NCBI GenBank assembly: GCA_964036045.1
Contig: OZ038380.1
Coordinates: forward strand, 169,887,286 to 169,951,285
Direction of reading: 5' to 3'
Length of the DNA: 64,000 nucleotides
Origin: Eutreptiella sp. 'Long Island Sound 2002'
Lineage: Eukaryota > Euglenozoa > Euglenophyceae > Eutreptiales > Eutreptiaceae
A program made the translations under genes and the position numbers. This document shows, one piece after another, positions 1 through 10,774 of this stretch. The notes under the pieces are model-generated. The model worked only from the letters and a program-made list of their open reading frames with translations, did no database searches and was not told where the DNA came from. Position 1 is the stretch's first letter, and each line of letters opens with the position of its first letter.

Positions 1-449
1 ATAGATAACACAGTGCATTACAGAACTAGTGCACACAAAAGTAGCACACATCAAAAACAGAATGCAACAAAAGTGGTCCAACAACAATGTGAAACAAAAA
101 CATTCCACGACCAAAGAAGACCACAGAAGAAAGCATTGTGTAGAGCACAAACAGCACCCAACAAGCAGGTGATGACGCAACTTGCAATTTGGCACGTGCG
201 ACATCTTTTTTGCTCACCGCTGTAGCTCAAGCACAGCCCCCTCAGGGGCTAAGTGGCTTCATGGCATTCCTGTGCAATGGTATGAGGACGGACACTAGGA
301 TATGCCTCAAAAGCCACAGCCCTCCAGGCTTGAGGTTCAAGGTCAAGCCAAAGCATCAATTAGTTTCACTCGCCACCTACTGCTACTGTCTCAATATCTC
401 GACCTTATGTGTTTTCTTGCATTCTAAACCAAATGCAATCTCTATATCT

Positions 450-995
450 CTACATCTTCCTTTTTTTGTGCATAATTATTTGATGCGATGACTGGTGGAG
501 CGGAGTTTATATTACATATTGTGGTCACACATTGTTGTTTCGTTGCTCCCGGGTTGGGGATTTTCCTCCAACTTGTGGGTTTTTGCAATGGGCACGAATT
601 GTGAGCCACCATGGACCAATTTGGTCATGCGGCACTCTGAACAGCAACACAAAGAGGCACGAGCACCAACACTCCGTAACCCATGTTACCTTCAACGTTT
701 CATTGATGATGGGTTGGTATTTCATCCCAAACGAAATGCGGAGTTCCTCAAGCGCCATTTAGCCTTTATACATCCCCCACCTTTGTGGTTTGAGTTTACC
801 ACATTCGCCGAACCGAAAGGTATTGCTTTTCTTGACCTATTGTTCATTTCCCTCAATCCTCTTGTGCACACGGTGTATTTCAAACCCCCGCATAGTTGCA
901 ATTATGTACTGTTCAATTCCAACACACCAGCACGGTAGAAAACCAAATACATCACAGGTGAATGCGTGCGGTATTTGAGGTTGAACAATAGTTGA
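450..995 (+). pseudogene. Penelope-like element reverse transcriptase relic
   Basis: This is a decayed reverse transcriptase fragment of Penelope-like type. An open frame from 495 to 938 reads MGTNCEPPWTNLVM, matching the Penelope RT block usually seen as MGTxxAPxxANL. It then has RFIDDG (the catalytic YxDD box with F for Y), FAEPKGIAFLDL (the FLDL block) and VYFKPPHSCNYV (the T-x-Y-x-KP block). Past a stop at 936-938 the same frame continues KTKYITGECVRYLRLN, which fits the following GE-x-x-R-x-x-R block. An in-frame TGA at 489-491 precedes the first motif. No GIY-YIG endonuclease was found downstream. The motif order makes the assignment firm; the copy is dead. Confidence 0.8.
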
Positions 996-2689
996 ATGGG
1001 TTACGAATGGTGTTGCAAACGTCTATGTGGGGAATTGATGAGGCTATGAGTACCTTCATGTTTTTGGTTTCCCATGCCTTCACGGTGGGAAGATCGTTCC
1101 AAGTATGTTGAGTGCCGGCAACGACCACGTGAGATTGTGCACCTCCTTTCTCTTGTGATACGGAGATACGATATTTGGGGGGACCACTTTTGGGTGAATT
1201 TTGGCCGTTTTGCCCGGAATGGCCACAAACCCCATCTCCCCCTGATTTCGCCCCCGAGGTTGCGTGCGCCACTTGGCCAAGGGTAAGGGCAATTCGGAGA
1301 GGGCACATAAACCCGCATCGAATGGGGTGTTTCCCCATGTGGCCTCTCCTCTCGATGGGAGAGTTGTGAGTCACCCAACTTGGGGTATGTTGCCATTCTG
1401 CCCCATTTGTGTGTCATTTTCCCTCCAATAGGAAAAATAGCTAGAGGCGACCATGAGGGTTGGCAAGTGGCCTATATTGGGACCTAAGTCCCCTGTGTCT
1501 ATAGCATCTTTGGTTGAAAGGATCCTCGCCGTGGCCATGGAGATATGGAATCATGAGTGCGGGCGATTTTGGCCAAATTTCGCTGTTTTTGCCATTGTAT
1601 GCCATATTGGAATTACCATATCTCCATGGGGCACGGGATCTAGCCAGGAGGAAAGTGTGAATATTGTAGCATATGACCAAGGGTTGAACGCCATTGAGTT
1701 TCGTATTTGCTCCTCCGGCTCATCCGGATTTCTTCAACTTTTGGTGCGATCCATGATCTCCCCCTTTGCACCGCATGCTGCTTTCTGCCCCATCCGCGTG
1801 TTCATCCCCTCGATGAAAAGCAAGCAGCCAGTGTGACAGCAAGCCATACCCCAGGGCATGGGACCAAAGGGGATATCAAGGGTTGTGAATCAAGGCTTGG
1901 TGCGTCAATATCGCCAAGGTTTCTTACCCTGGACGGTCGCCCGAGACGGCCGATTTTGCCGATTTTGGCATCATGACCCCACTTGGCGAACCCGTGGCGC
2001 CCTGATGCTGGGACCTCAGAGGGAACCAGTTTGGCTGAGGGCTCCAGAGAGTTCGTACTCGAAGGGCATAGGGTCAGTTGCCTTGTCCCCACCTCTGGCG
2101 GGTCCGAACGAGGGGTCAATTTTGGAGATTTTTGAGCTAATATCAGTTTGGGCTGAAACAGCCCATTTTCAGCTACCAACTCCTAGGGGATAGTGGCGGG
2201 GCCTTATCTCTGGCTCAGAGTGGAGTTGGGACTAGCTGTTAGAGGAGCATAGGGAGCTACTGTCGGTTGGCCTTGGAGCAGCTTGGTTTCCAGGAACTCG
2301 CCTGTGGCTGGGCAGGACATCTCTCCTATTGGCAGGGATTCAGGGTCCGGACTGAGCAGGGCATGGGTTGTGTTTGAGCCCCCGCCCCCACCAGCCACTG
2401 AGAGGGTCGGACCTGGGATTGGGATATGAGTTGGGACTGAGTGTCTATTGTCCTGTGATGCCCTTACCCCAGTCCAGTCTTAACCCCATGTGTACATATC
2501 CTGATGTGTTGCTGTACATACTTTTGCTCCCTCGTTGCAGAGTGGCAAGGATCCTGAAACGCTTTGTCACATGACACGAGCGTATTGATGCCCCTGTGAG
2601 CGCAGTGCTTTGCCTGCCTGCTTGCTTGTGCGTGTCACCGCTGCGTCCCGTGGCCAGGCCCCCCACGGGAACGCGTCAATCCCATCTAG
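996..2689. other. Unassigned stretch left of gypsy A
   Basis: I find no supported gene here. Open frames overlap on both strands and carry no recognisable motif. Phrases built on TTTTGGCC and GCCGATTTTG recur loosely and recall the 54-bp array near 46 kb, but no clear tandem period was found. The 5' end of gypsy A (LTR, gag and protease) should lie here or further left if that element were complete. It is not visible, so the left junction of A, at about 2690, is a truncation or rearrangement. Confidence 0.4.
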
Positions 2690-2712
2690 GTCCCTGAGGA
2701 CTCTCAGGAGAC

Positions 2713-5396
2713 CATGCCCGCGCCTGAATGGGGCAGTTTCCTATCCATCGTAGATGGTGCTCTAAACCCCGTGCCCATGAGTGACCTTGATCAGGTTGTA
2801 CTCAAGGAGTTGATGGCCGAAAACAAGGGCCTTACCCTCCATGATCTCAAGAAGAGATCTGAGTAATCTTTGGTTACCACTACGAGTGGTGAGTGCCCCG
2901 ATGAGCCGGAGACACCAGCAGTCTCTACTCCGCTGGCTGATGCTGACGACCGCCTGAGCGATATCGCCAGTGTAATACCCCCGGTCGACCCGGAGGTTGT
3001 GACACTGAAGCATAGCGCTTTCCTAGCGCAGTTGCTCATGGAAGAGGTGGATCTTGGCGAGTCCGCTCCTGCTGGGTCTCATGATCACGCCGTGTTCTCT
3101 ATGAGGGCCACTGATGGCCCCTCAGGTCAGGTACCTGGCGCTAAACCCTCACCCAATATCATGCCCGTCTCTTGGTATGACGTGCAGGAACTACAGCAGG
3201 TCCTGTGGGCTAAGGCTGAGGGTATCGAGCGACGGACCCGCCTGGACCTCCTCAAAAGGACTTGTGAAACCTCTATTTGGTCCGAGGAGGATGATGAAGA
3301 GATGACTCTCCCCCATCCTGAGACCCCTCTGGTATACTCCCTCGACTATGCCCAGGAACGCCAGGACTGGGAGGATGAGTCGCCCCCCGAAACGGAGGGG
3401 CGTATAAAAAAGCAGGATAAAGGGAAGAGTAACCACCGCGCTGAGGAGGATTTTTCCGAGAAAGTGGACGGCATGAATCTCAACCCCCGTCTCACTAAGC
3501 TCATCCACAAGTATCAGGAGGTTTTTGGAGCATTGCCCCCAGCCCTGTCTTGTAAGAAACTGGTCCAGATGGACCCCAAACTCAAACCAGAGTTTGAAGG
3601 GTCGGTAGTGAGGCGGCTTCCATACCCCGCCCCACAAGACCAAATCGACGAGATCGAACGCCAGATCCCAGAGTGTATAGATGCTGGCCTCATCGAGGAG
3701 TATGAGCACGGGAACTACCCCCGCCATTGTAGCCCTTGTTTTCTGGTTGCTAAACCTGGGTCCACTGCTATGCGCTTGGTCGTTGACTATGGGGAGGTCA
3801 ATAAAAAGACCAAGAACCACTCAGGGAGTATCCCCAACATGGAGAACACCCTGGAGAGAATCGCTAAGTGTCGATTCAAGACCAAGATGGATAAGCGCAG
3901 TGGCTTCTGGCAAGTAGACCTAACCCGAGCAGCCCAGGAACTGCTCGCCTTTGTAACCCCTAAGGGCCGTGTCTTCCGCTGGAAGGTCATGCCCTTTGGT
4001 GTCGCGAAAGCCCCTGCTCTCTTTCAGGAGATGATGAACAAAATCCTATATATCCTGAGACGCAGACCCCTTGTGCAGGAACTGGTTTCCCGCGGGGCTG
4101 AGATGGAGGCCCACATCGACGACGTGAGCCTGGGTACTAATACCCAAGAGGATCATATCCTCCTCCTGCAAGAGTTTTTCACCATCTGTCAGGAAAACCA
4201 TCTCCGCATCAAACTCGAGAAGTGTGAGTTTATGCGAGAGGAGATGGAGTACCCAGGGTTTGACGTGGGGTATGGGTGGTGAAAACCAGCCACGTCTAAG
4301 ATGCAGCCCCTACAGGACATGCAGATACGTGACGACCCTAAGAAGGGTCTACACGATGTGCGGAGTTTTATTGGCGCCTGCAATTTTTACTGACGCCATA
4401 TCCACAATTTTACGTATTCATCAGCCCCCCTGACTGACCTTATAAAGAAGACCAACCCTTGGCAGTGGACCGACAAGGAGGAGGCCTGTTTCCAGGAGTT
4501 GAAGAGGAAAATATCTTCCACCAACTGCCGGGGGGTGCCCCGCCCTAAGGGCGAGATAATACTCGTCACGGATGCGTGTGACGTAGGGGGGGGTGGTACC
4601 CTATACAGGTGGCAGGAGCTTAACCCCAATGAGTTGTTGCACTGCCAGTTTCACACTTCAGGTCTGAACCGCGATGGAACCCTGAAGCATGACTACCCCG
4701 CCAATGAATGGCGTCTGGTGCCTCTGGGGCACTGGAACTGGAAGTGGAATCAAGCACGATCCAACTACAAGACCTACAACCAGGAACTCCTGGCTGGGAT
4801 GCTCGTGCTCTCTTCCCAATCCCGTCTTCTAGGTACTAACCCTGTTGTATGGCTCTGTGACCAAGAGCCCGTGAAGACATTTCAGAAGGGCCCGCCTCCT
4901 GAAAAAGCGAAACTAAAACGATGGTGGACATACCTGAGTCAGTTCAGGTTGACCGTCCATCATATACCAGGGATAAAGAACGAGATGGCTGACTACATCT
5001 CGCGTAATAACTTCGACGCCCTCCTAGGTGAGAGCTCTGAAGCGTTGGCCAAAGAGGCGTTCCAACCTATGGATATGTCCAGCTGGACCTATCCATGCGT
5101 ACGGCAGGTGTACTGGAGGCTGGAGCCTGAGAGACTACAAGGCTGAGTACCAGTGTGTACTCAGTACCCTCAGTGATGGCCTAAAGGCACGCCTAATAGA
5201 TGGCGACCGCTGGTATAAAGATAACCAGTACCTATACTATGAGGACCGCATAGTTGTGCCTGAGGCACGACTGGACGGCTGGCTGCAGTGGGCACACCAC
5301 AGCTCCGGGCACACAGGGTGCAACCGGTCTGCTGCTTTCTTCAGTGAGCGTTTCTATTGCCGGCTAACCCAGTCTGAACTACGTGCCCGTATGCAG
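2713..5396 (+). pseudogene. Gypsy A pol: RT, RNase H and start of integrase
   Basis: This is the broken polyprotein of gypsy A. It starts in the linker after protease (EWGSFLSIVDGAL, parallel to GWGSMLSVVDGSL of gypsy B). The RT carries VDYGEVNKK, SGFWQVDL, MPFGVAKAP and the catalytic box AHIDD. RNase H carries ILVTDACD, YNQELLAGM, LCDQEP and HHIPGIKNEMADYISR. The integrase zinc region then begins (HHSSGHTGCN). The frame has in-frame stops at 2864 (TAA), 4280 (TGA, at the second W of a WW pair kept in gypsy B) and 4391 (TGA), and a frameshift at about 5110-5145. The LINE insertion cuts it in the integrase at 5396/5397. Confidence 0.9.
5385..5396. repeat. 12-bp target site duplication, left copy (LINE insertion)
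   Basis: GCCCGTATGCAG here is repeated exactly at 20822-20833. Removing 5397-20821 plus one copy restores an open integrase frame across the join, which proves the boundaries. Confidence 0.95.
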
Positions 5397-5420
5397 GTTT
5401 GAGGTTTGAGGTTTGATTTT
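5397..5420 (-). repeat. LINE 3' tail of TCAAACC heptamers
   Basis: On the plus strand GTTTGAG is repeated and then GTTTGAT follows, directly next to the target duplication. In the element's sense this is a terminal run of about three TCAAACC-like heptamers in place of poly(A). Short tandem 3' tails are known in several LINE clades. Confidence 0.8.
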
Positions 5421-7798
5421 GCGGGTACTAGACGCCTTTCGGCCCCGGGGGGCCACCTGGTCGGGCCAGGTGATATCCTCCCCACCGGGTCCTAGTGGGG
5501 GGCCCTCCATAACGCACCTCCTGCCTGGTGGCGGAGTCCCCCGGGTTCACAGAGCTCGGAGCCCCGTCCTTCCCCGGCTTCCCCGTTTCGCCACTCCCCG
5601 GTCAGTGCATCAATTCGCAGCCGTGGCTGCGGGTGCTTACCCACTGCGTCGCCTGCCTAATGCGTGGTCGCCCGGGGCGCCGGGGCCGCCGGGCCCGTGC
5701 TACTGGCTTGTCGCCAGTGGGACCCCCTTGGGCTGGCGCGGGGCTGCCTAGCCTAGCGGTTGGGGCGTGGCGCTGTGCGCCACTACTGCCTTGGTGGGTG
5801 CAGTGCCCCGTCTGTGTGTGTGCGCGGCGCTCTCGGCCGGTTCGGGGGGTTCGGGCCGGTACCTGGTGTTGTGTCTCTCTCGTTTCCCCCTCCCCGCCCC
5901 GCGTGTTCCGCGCTGCGTGTGGCGGGCCGTCCCGTCTGGGTGTCCCTTACCCTCGCTCGCTGGTATGCCATTCCACGCGGTCTGTGCGTTCCGCGCGCTC
6001 GGTCCGGTTGCCCTTCTGGTAGTCCCCGCGTGTCCCTTTCGTGTGTGTGCGCTCGCGCTCCAGCGGCGTCCGCTCCCCCCTTCCCTGGGTGGTGTGGCGT
6101 GCGCACCTCGCGTGGTCCCGGCACTGGGCGCTGGCAGGGCCGTTCCACGTGGTCCGTGCCCCTCCGCGTGTCCTGCCCCGGTCCCTTGCTCCGTCTGCCG
6201 TGCTTGGGGGGGGGGCGGTCCGGTCCCGGTTCCCCGCTACTTGGCTTGGGGTTGTGGGGGTGGCGGTAGGGCGTCCCCGGGGGGGGTGCCTTCTACTGTT
6301 GCGAGGGGCGTCTGGGGTCAGGCGCTCCCCCTCCCCCGACTGCCCGCCCACTGGGCGGGCTGTCGGGGTCCGCGACCCACGTGTTGTGGGCGCGGGCTCG
6401 CGGGTGTGGGGGCCCTTCTCTGTCCCGTCGGCCGGCACGCTCTGTGGGGGCTGCGCGCCGCGGGGCTGGTCCGTGGCGTTCGTGTGCCGGGGGGCCGGCT
6501 GAGGGGGGGGGGGGGGACGTGCGACGTACCCCCCGTTTGTGCGGCCGCGGGGGGGCCTGTAGGGCGGGGGGTCGCTCTGCCTCATTCTGTCCCTCTGCCT
6601 TCCCTGGGCAGGCAACAAAGCGGGTGTCACTGGCGTTGTGCTGTCCATGGGGGGGATGGCCCCCCATATCACTCCGGTTCGTGCTCACCAGGCTTCTCTG
6701 GGTGCGATCTGTGCGGCGTCCTGGCGCGTTGGCGCGGGCTCGCTTGTTCTTCGCGGCCCCCGTGGGAGCCGGCGGCTGGGGCGGGGGGGCGGGTCGCGCT
6801 CCGGCTCCTCTCTCGGGCGGGGGGGGGACCATCCCCCCTGCCTCGGGGGGTGGGGGCCGGGGCCCCCGCGGCTTGCGGGCCGGTGGGGGGGCGGGGGGGG
6901 GGGGGGTGTCGCGTCGCGGCCTCCCTGCTCCCCTTCTGGGCGGCGGCCTGCGGTACTCAATCCTGGCCCCCCTCGTGTCGTCGGCGCGCTCCCTCCTGGC
7001 GTGCGCGTGCGGTCGGGGTCGAAGTGCCGCCCCGGTGTGGGGGGGGGTGAGGGGCGGCCCGTGGACCGCTCCCCCGGGGGCCCTTGCAGACCTGAACCCC
7101 CCCTCTGCCCTCTCTGAGTAGGCTGTGGTCACGGGAGGGTCATGTGGGGCGCGGCCTCCATACTGTTCTGTTGTGCGTGTTGCTCCGGCACGCTAGTGTG
7201 GGCTCGCGGGAGCAGGTCCAGCCGCCGCTCCCCCCACCGCGTCGCCGTCCCTTCTGGGGGGGGGGGGGGGCGTTTCCTCGGCTCCGGAGGGGCGGAGGGC
7301 CGCGCCTGTGGCTCCCCAGCTGGGGGGGGTGCGGGGGGGGGGGTTGGGGGGGCCGCCCCCTCGCCCGCTCTCGGGCCTGAGTGGGAGGGGGGGGGGGAGT
7401 GGGGGGGGGGCCTCTGGTCCCCTGGCGACTCCTCCTGACGGCCGGGGGGGGGGGGCGGCATGGCAGTCCCGGCCCCGGGGGCCAGCCATCGGCTGGGGGG
7501 TCGCGCCCTTCCCCCGCCCCCCTCTACCTAGAGCCAGACCCTCGTGCAGGCCCTCGCTGGGGCCCCTCATCCCCCCGGCTGTCGTCGCGAGGCGCTGGCC
7601 GGCCGGGGGCGGCCGTTAGGGTTAGCGGTCAGTGGTTAGCGGGCTGCGGGGCAGCAGGTTCCCCCCCGCGCTCTTTGTCTCCGCCCTCCCTCCCGCGGGA
7701 GGTGGCACGCTCTCATGCGTCGTGCCGTACCGTGGGGGGGGCGTGGGTCGGGGGGCCCAGCTCCCCCCCCCACTCTCTCGCATCCGCCGTCTGGGCCA
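5421..7798 (-). other. LINE 3' UTR, extremely GC-rich with long poly-C runs
   Basis: No coding signal is supported here; long open frames on both strands come from lack of A and T. On the plus strand there are many G runs of 8 or more (for example near 6500, 6895, 7260, 7390 and 7445), so the element's transcript would be C-rich. The composition is the same as in the following gag-like frame but without reading-frame structure. Confidence 0.6.
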
Positions 7799-9817
7799 TC
7801 ACCTGCGCCGCCGCTTGTGTGGGGGCTGGGGCTGTGGCGGCGGCGGGTTGCGCTGGCGGTAGCGCCAGTGGGCGAGGGCGCTGCGCAAAGCCCGGGGGAG
7901 CCAGTTGTTGGCGTCCGCATCCGTGATGCGGAGCACCGCTCCCCCTTCCAGGAAGGCCGGCCACGTCGGCTCCCTGTCGGGCCACGCCGCCCGAATCACT
8001 GACCTGAGGACCCTCTCATGGTCCTCTGGGGCTGCCCACCCCCCCGGGGGTACCTCTCGGTTTCCTCCGTCTCTCTGGAGGAGCACGGCATCGAAGGGCC
8101 GGTTCCTCAACCCCCTGGTGGTCCCCTGGTTGGCCCAGCACAACCACCCGTACACCTCCCCCACCAGGGGGAGGGCCTCTTCCCCCAGAGGGTCCGGGAC
8201 CGCGCCCCAGTCCCGGTCCCATGGCCGGCCCCCCTCTGCCCCCCGCGCCGGCTCCCCTCGCTGCCCCTGTGCCTGCGGCGCCGATGCCGCGCCCCGCCCC
8301 CCCTCCGCCGAGGCCATCCGCGCCGGCTCCGCCCTCGGCTCGGGGGGGGCCGGCTGGTGCCGGGGTCGTGGGGGTTGGGGGGGGACGAGCTCGCCGGCGT
8401 CAGGGTCAATGTTGTAGAGGTGGTGGTGGTGGTGGTGGTGGTGGTGGTGGGTGTGGTGCGCCGGCATCTGTTGGATGCCGGGGGGGATGCACCTCACCGG
8501 CTGCACGTCCGGCTGCGGGGGCGCCCCGCTCCCTGCCCCCCTCCCTTCGTCCCGCCCTCCCCCCTGGGCTCCCATGCCCCGTCCCGCCTGTCCCTTGGGG
8601 CTCGCGGCGCCCTTGCCCTTGCCCTTGGGCCCCTTTTTCAGCCCCCTGCCCGTGGCGCGGGTCCTGCCTCCCGTCCCCAACGCCCTGGCCCGCCCGCTCA
8701 CCCACCACCCCTCGCCCTGCCCCCTGCACCTGGGCTCCCTGCCCGTGCCCCTGCGCGCCCTTCCCGTGCCCTGGTCCCTTCCCGGCCCCCTGCCCTGTGT
8801 CGCGCCGTCCGCTGCCTGCGCTCCCCTCCCCCCCGCTGCTGCGCCCTTGCTCCCTGCCGCGCGTGCCCTGGCCTGCTCCTTGCGCGCGCTCCTGGGCACT
8901 TCCCCTGTCGCCTCCTGCCCGCGGCTCCGCGCTCCCGTGGCTGGCACGCAGCTCTGCCTGCGCGCCCCCCCCTCCTTCCTGGATCACGCGCCGGGCGTCA
9001 CGCTGTCGTTGCAGCTGCGGCAGCGTGACGCCCGGCGGCGAGCGCTCGGGCGCCGGGGGGCGGACGTGCCGCGCCCGCCCCGGGGGGAAGGGCTTGGGGG
9101 GGAACTGCTTGGGGGGGCTGGTGTGGGTGTGGGTGGGGCTGGCGTGGGCGCGGTACTTCGCGCTCTCCCTGCCCACTGCTGCTGCTGCGGCGGCCGCTGG
9201 CGAGGCGCCCGTGGCCCGTGAGGGGTTCTTCCCTCGCTTGCGCGGCGTGCTGGGGGTCGCGGCGTGGCCGGCCGAGGCGGTGGCGCGGCCCGCTGGGGCC
9301 GCGGTCGCAACTCCTCGCGCGCCCTCCTCGCTCTCCTCTGCTGCTGTGGCGGCCGCCGGCGAGGCGCCCGTTGCCCGTGCGGGGTCCGTCTCCCGCTTTC
9401 GCGGCGTGCTGGGGGTCGCGGCGTGGCCGGCCGAGGCGGTGGCGCGGCCCGCCGGGGTCGCGGCCGCAAACCCTCGCGTGCCATCCTCGCTCTCCTTCGC
9501 TGCTGTGGCGGCCGCCGGCGAGGCGCCCGTGGCCCGTGCGGGGTCCCTCCCCCGCTTTCGCGGCATGCTGGGGGTCGCGGCGTGGTCGGCCGAGGCGGTG
9601 GAGCGGCCCGCCGGGGCCGCGGTCGCAACCCCTCGCGCGCCCTTCTCGCTCTCCTCTGCGGCTGCGGCAGCCCTCGGCGATGCGCCCGGTTCCTGCGCCG
9701 GGGCTACCCCCCGTGTCGGCGGCGTGCCGGGGGCCTTGGTCGGGGCCGCGGCGTGGCTCGCTGGGGCTGCGGTCTCCGCTTCCTGCGCGTCTGGGGCCCC
9801 CTCCCGGGGCGGGGCGG
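7799..9817 (-). pseudogene. LINE second frame, C-terminal part: basic repeats and poly-His protein
   Basis: On the minus strand this is the 3' continuation of the frame cut by element Y. The first part (about 9817-8990) is Ala/Pro/Arg-rich. It has a 53-residue unit ending in a basic TPRKRG-type box, repeated about four times. The second part (8947-7799) has a Gln/Gly/Arg-rich tract, ten consecutive histidines encoded by a GTG/GGT microsatellite at 8413-8449, and an ordered-looking C-terminus with GEVYGWLCWANQG and RVLRSVIRAAWPDREPTWPAF, ending in KRRRR. The two parts are in different frames, so at least one frameshift lies near 8950. A nucleic-acid-binding gag-like role is an inference from the composition. 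Confidence 0.5.
8413..8450. repeat. (GGT)n microsatellite, poly-histidine on minus strand
   Basis: A run of GGT/GTG triplets encodes ten consecutive histidines in the LINE's minus-strand frame. Confidence 0.9.
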
Positions 9818-9820
9818 TGT
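9190..9820. repeat. 159-bp tandem repeat coding for a 53-residue basic unit
   Basis: The phrase CGAGGCGCCC starts at 9201, 9360 and 9519, with a diverged fourth unit at about 9678, so the period is 159 bp (53 codons). In the LINE frame each unit has an Ala/Thr-rich stretch followed by a PRKR basic box, resembling linker-histone-tail or AT-hook-like repeats. Keeping a multiple of three argues that this is or was translated. Confidence 0.85.
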
Positions 9821-9854
9821 TAACCACGCAACTGAATTGCTCCACGGGTTAACT
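9818..9854 (+). repeat. 37-bp TGTTAACC module, left-end copy
   Basis: The module begins TGTTAACC and ends GGGTTAAC plus one base, so its ends are an inverted repeat. It lies exactly between the target duplication and the left long repeat. A second copy is at 10692-10728. Confidence 0.85.
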
Positions 9855-10588
9855 TGTTTTCCTTGAAACTTATCCAAGATTTTCTTCAAATAACCCAAAA
9901 ATACACCCCAAATGCAACCACAAGATGCGATGGAAGCATAGTACGTGTTCGACGAAATCACGGGAGTGATTTCGAAACGGTCCCTTTCATGTCCTAAGAA
10001 GATATGAACAAAAGGGGACATATAACAATGAAATATGACCAAAACAATGCATATTTACGACATGATCAGGGGTCTCCCCCCAACGCGTGGTGCCGGTGCA
10101 CCGACGCGTTTGGAAACCAAATCAGCATATGCATGCAAAGCCCTACTATTGGGCTGTGATTTGATGTACTTAACTTCAGGATTCAAGACACCTACAATTT
10201 TACAAAAATTCATGAACATGGCATACTTGCGCCAAAAAAACTAGCACGGAACGGAGCCGCGATAGTGCCGTAACATTCGCTTATGTCTAAAACTGATATG
10301 GAATTGATGTAAACAATAAAACTGATTGAAAGATCTTAAAAATTGTCAGAAATCGACAATTTCTGGATCGGCGCGCGCGATCTCAGGACTGGCCGTCGCC
10401 GACCCAAACTCAGTTTTATTGTACAGAAAATGGTGAAAACACCATGAATGTAAAACTACAGAAATTCCTGATCCACTGATACCAACACTGTCGAAAACAG
10501 TGCTGGGATCGTGGTTTTCTGTGGGTGTACATATATCAGGATTTTGCACTGAAAAAAACGAGAATATAGGTTGCACGAAAACCTTACA
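9855..10588 (+). repeat. Element Y left long repeat (LTR-like)
   Basis: The 734-bp repeat runs from TG to CA. It is AT-rich against the GC-rich LINE around it and is matched by 11830-12563. The PBS-like 13-mer follows at once. Confidence 0.9.
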
Positions 10589-10620
10589 CTCCCCTCCCAA
10601 GTCCTGAGACACATCTCAGG
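10589..10620 (+). promoter_or_regulatory. PBS-like 13-mer and 7-bp hairpin (element Y, first)
   Basis: CTCCCCTCCCAAG (10589-10601) follows the left repeat. A perfect 7-bp stem follows, pairing CCTGAGA (10603-10609) with TCTCAGG (10614-10620) around a CACA loop. The 13-mer does not start with TGG, so it would not pair with a tRNA 3' end. An internal tRNA region or another primer is a guess. Confidence 0.6.
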
Positions 10621-10691
10621 CTGAAAAGCACAAAGAAGGTGCAGTGCAACAACAAAATTTGGTGGGAAAAATGCAAAGCATTTGGGTCGGG

Positions 10692-10728
10692 TGTTAACCA
10701 CGCAACTGAATTGCTCCACGGGTTAACA
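10692..10728 (+). repeat. 37-bp TGTTAACC module, internal copy
   Basis: This copy matches 9818-9854 except for the last base (A, giving a TG...CA unit). It is followed at once by the PBS-like 13-mer, as a terminal repeat would be. Confidence 0.85.
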
Positions 10729-10774
10729 CTCCCCTCCCAAGCTCAGAAACACCCACAGAAAATGGGTGCTTCTG
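10729..10774 (+). promoter_or_regulatory. PBS-like 13-mer and 11-bp hairpin (element Y, second)
   Basis: The same CTCCCCTCCCAAG (10729-10741) follows the 37-bp module. A different stem follows: CAGAA/TTCTG (10744-10748 with 10770-10774) stacked on CACCCA/TGGGTG (10750-10755 with 10763-10768), with one A-C mismatch. Confidence 0.6.

Noticed and set aside
5440-9850. Many long plus-strand ORFs over the GC-rich LINE region
   Set aside because: They result from lack of stop codons in very GC-rich DNA and lie antisense to the LINE. None has motifs.
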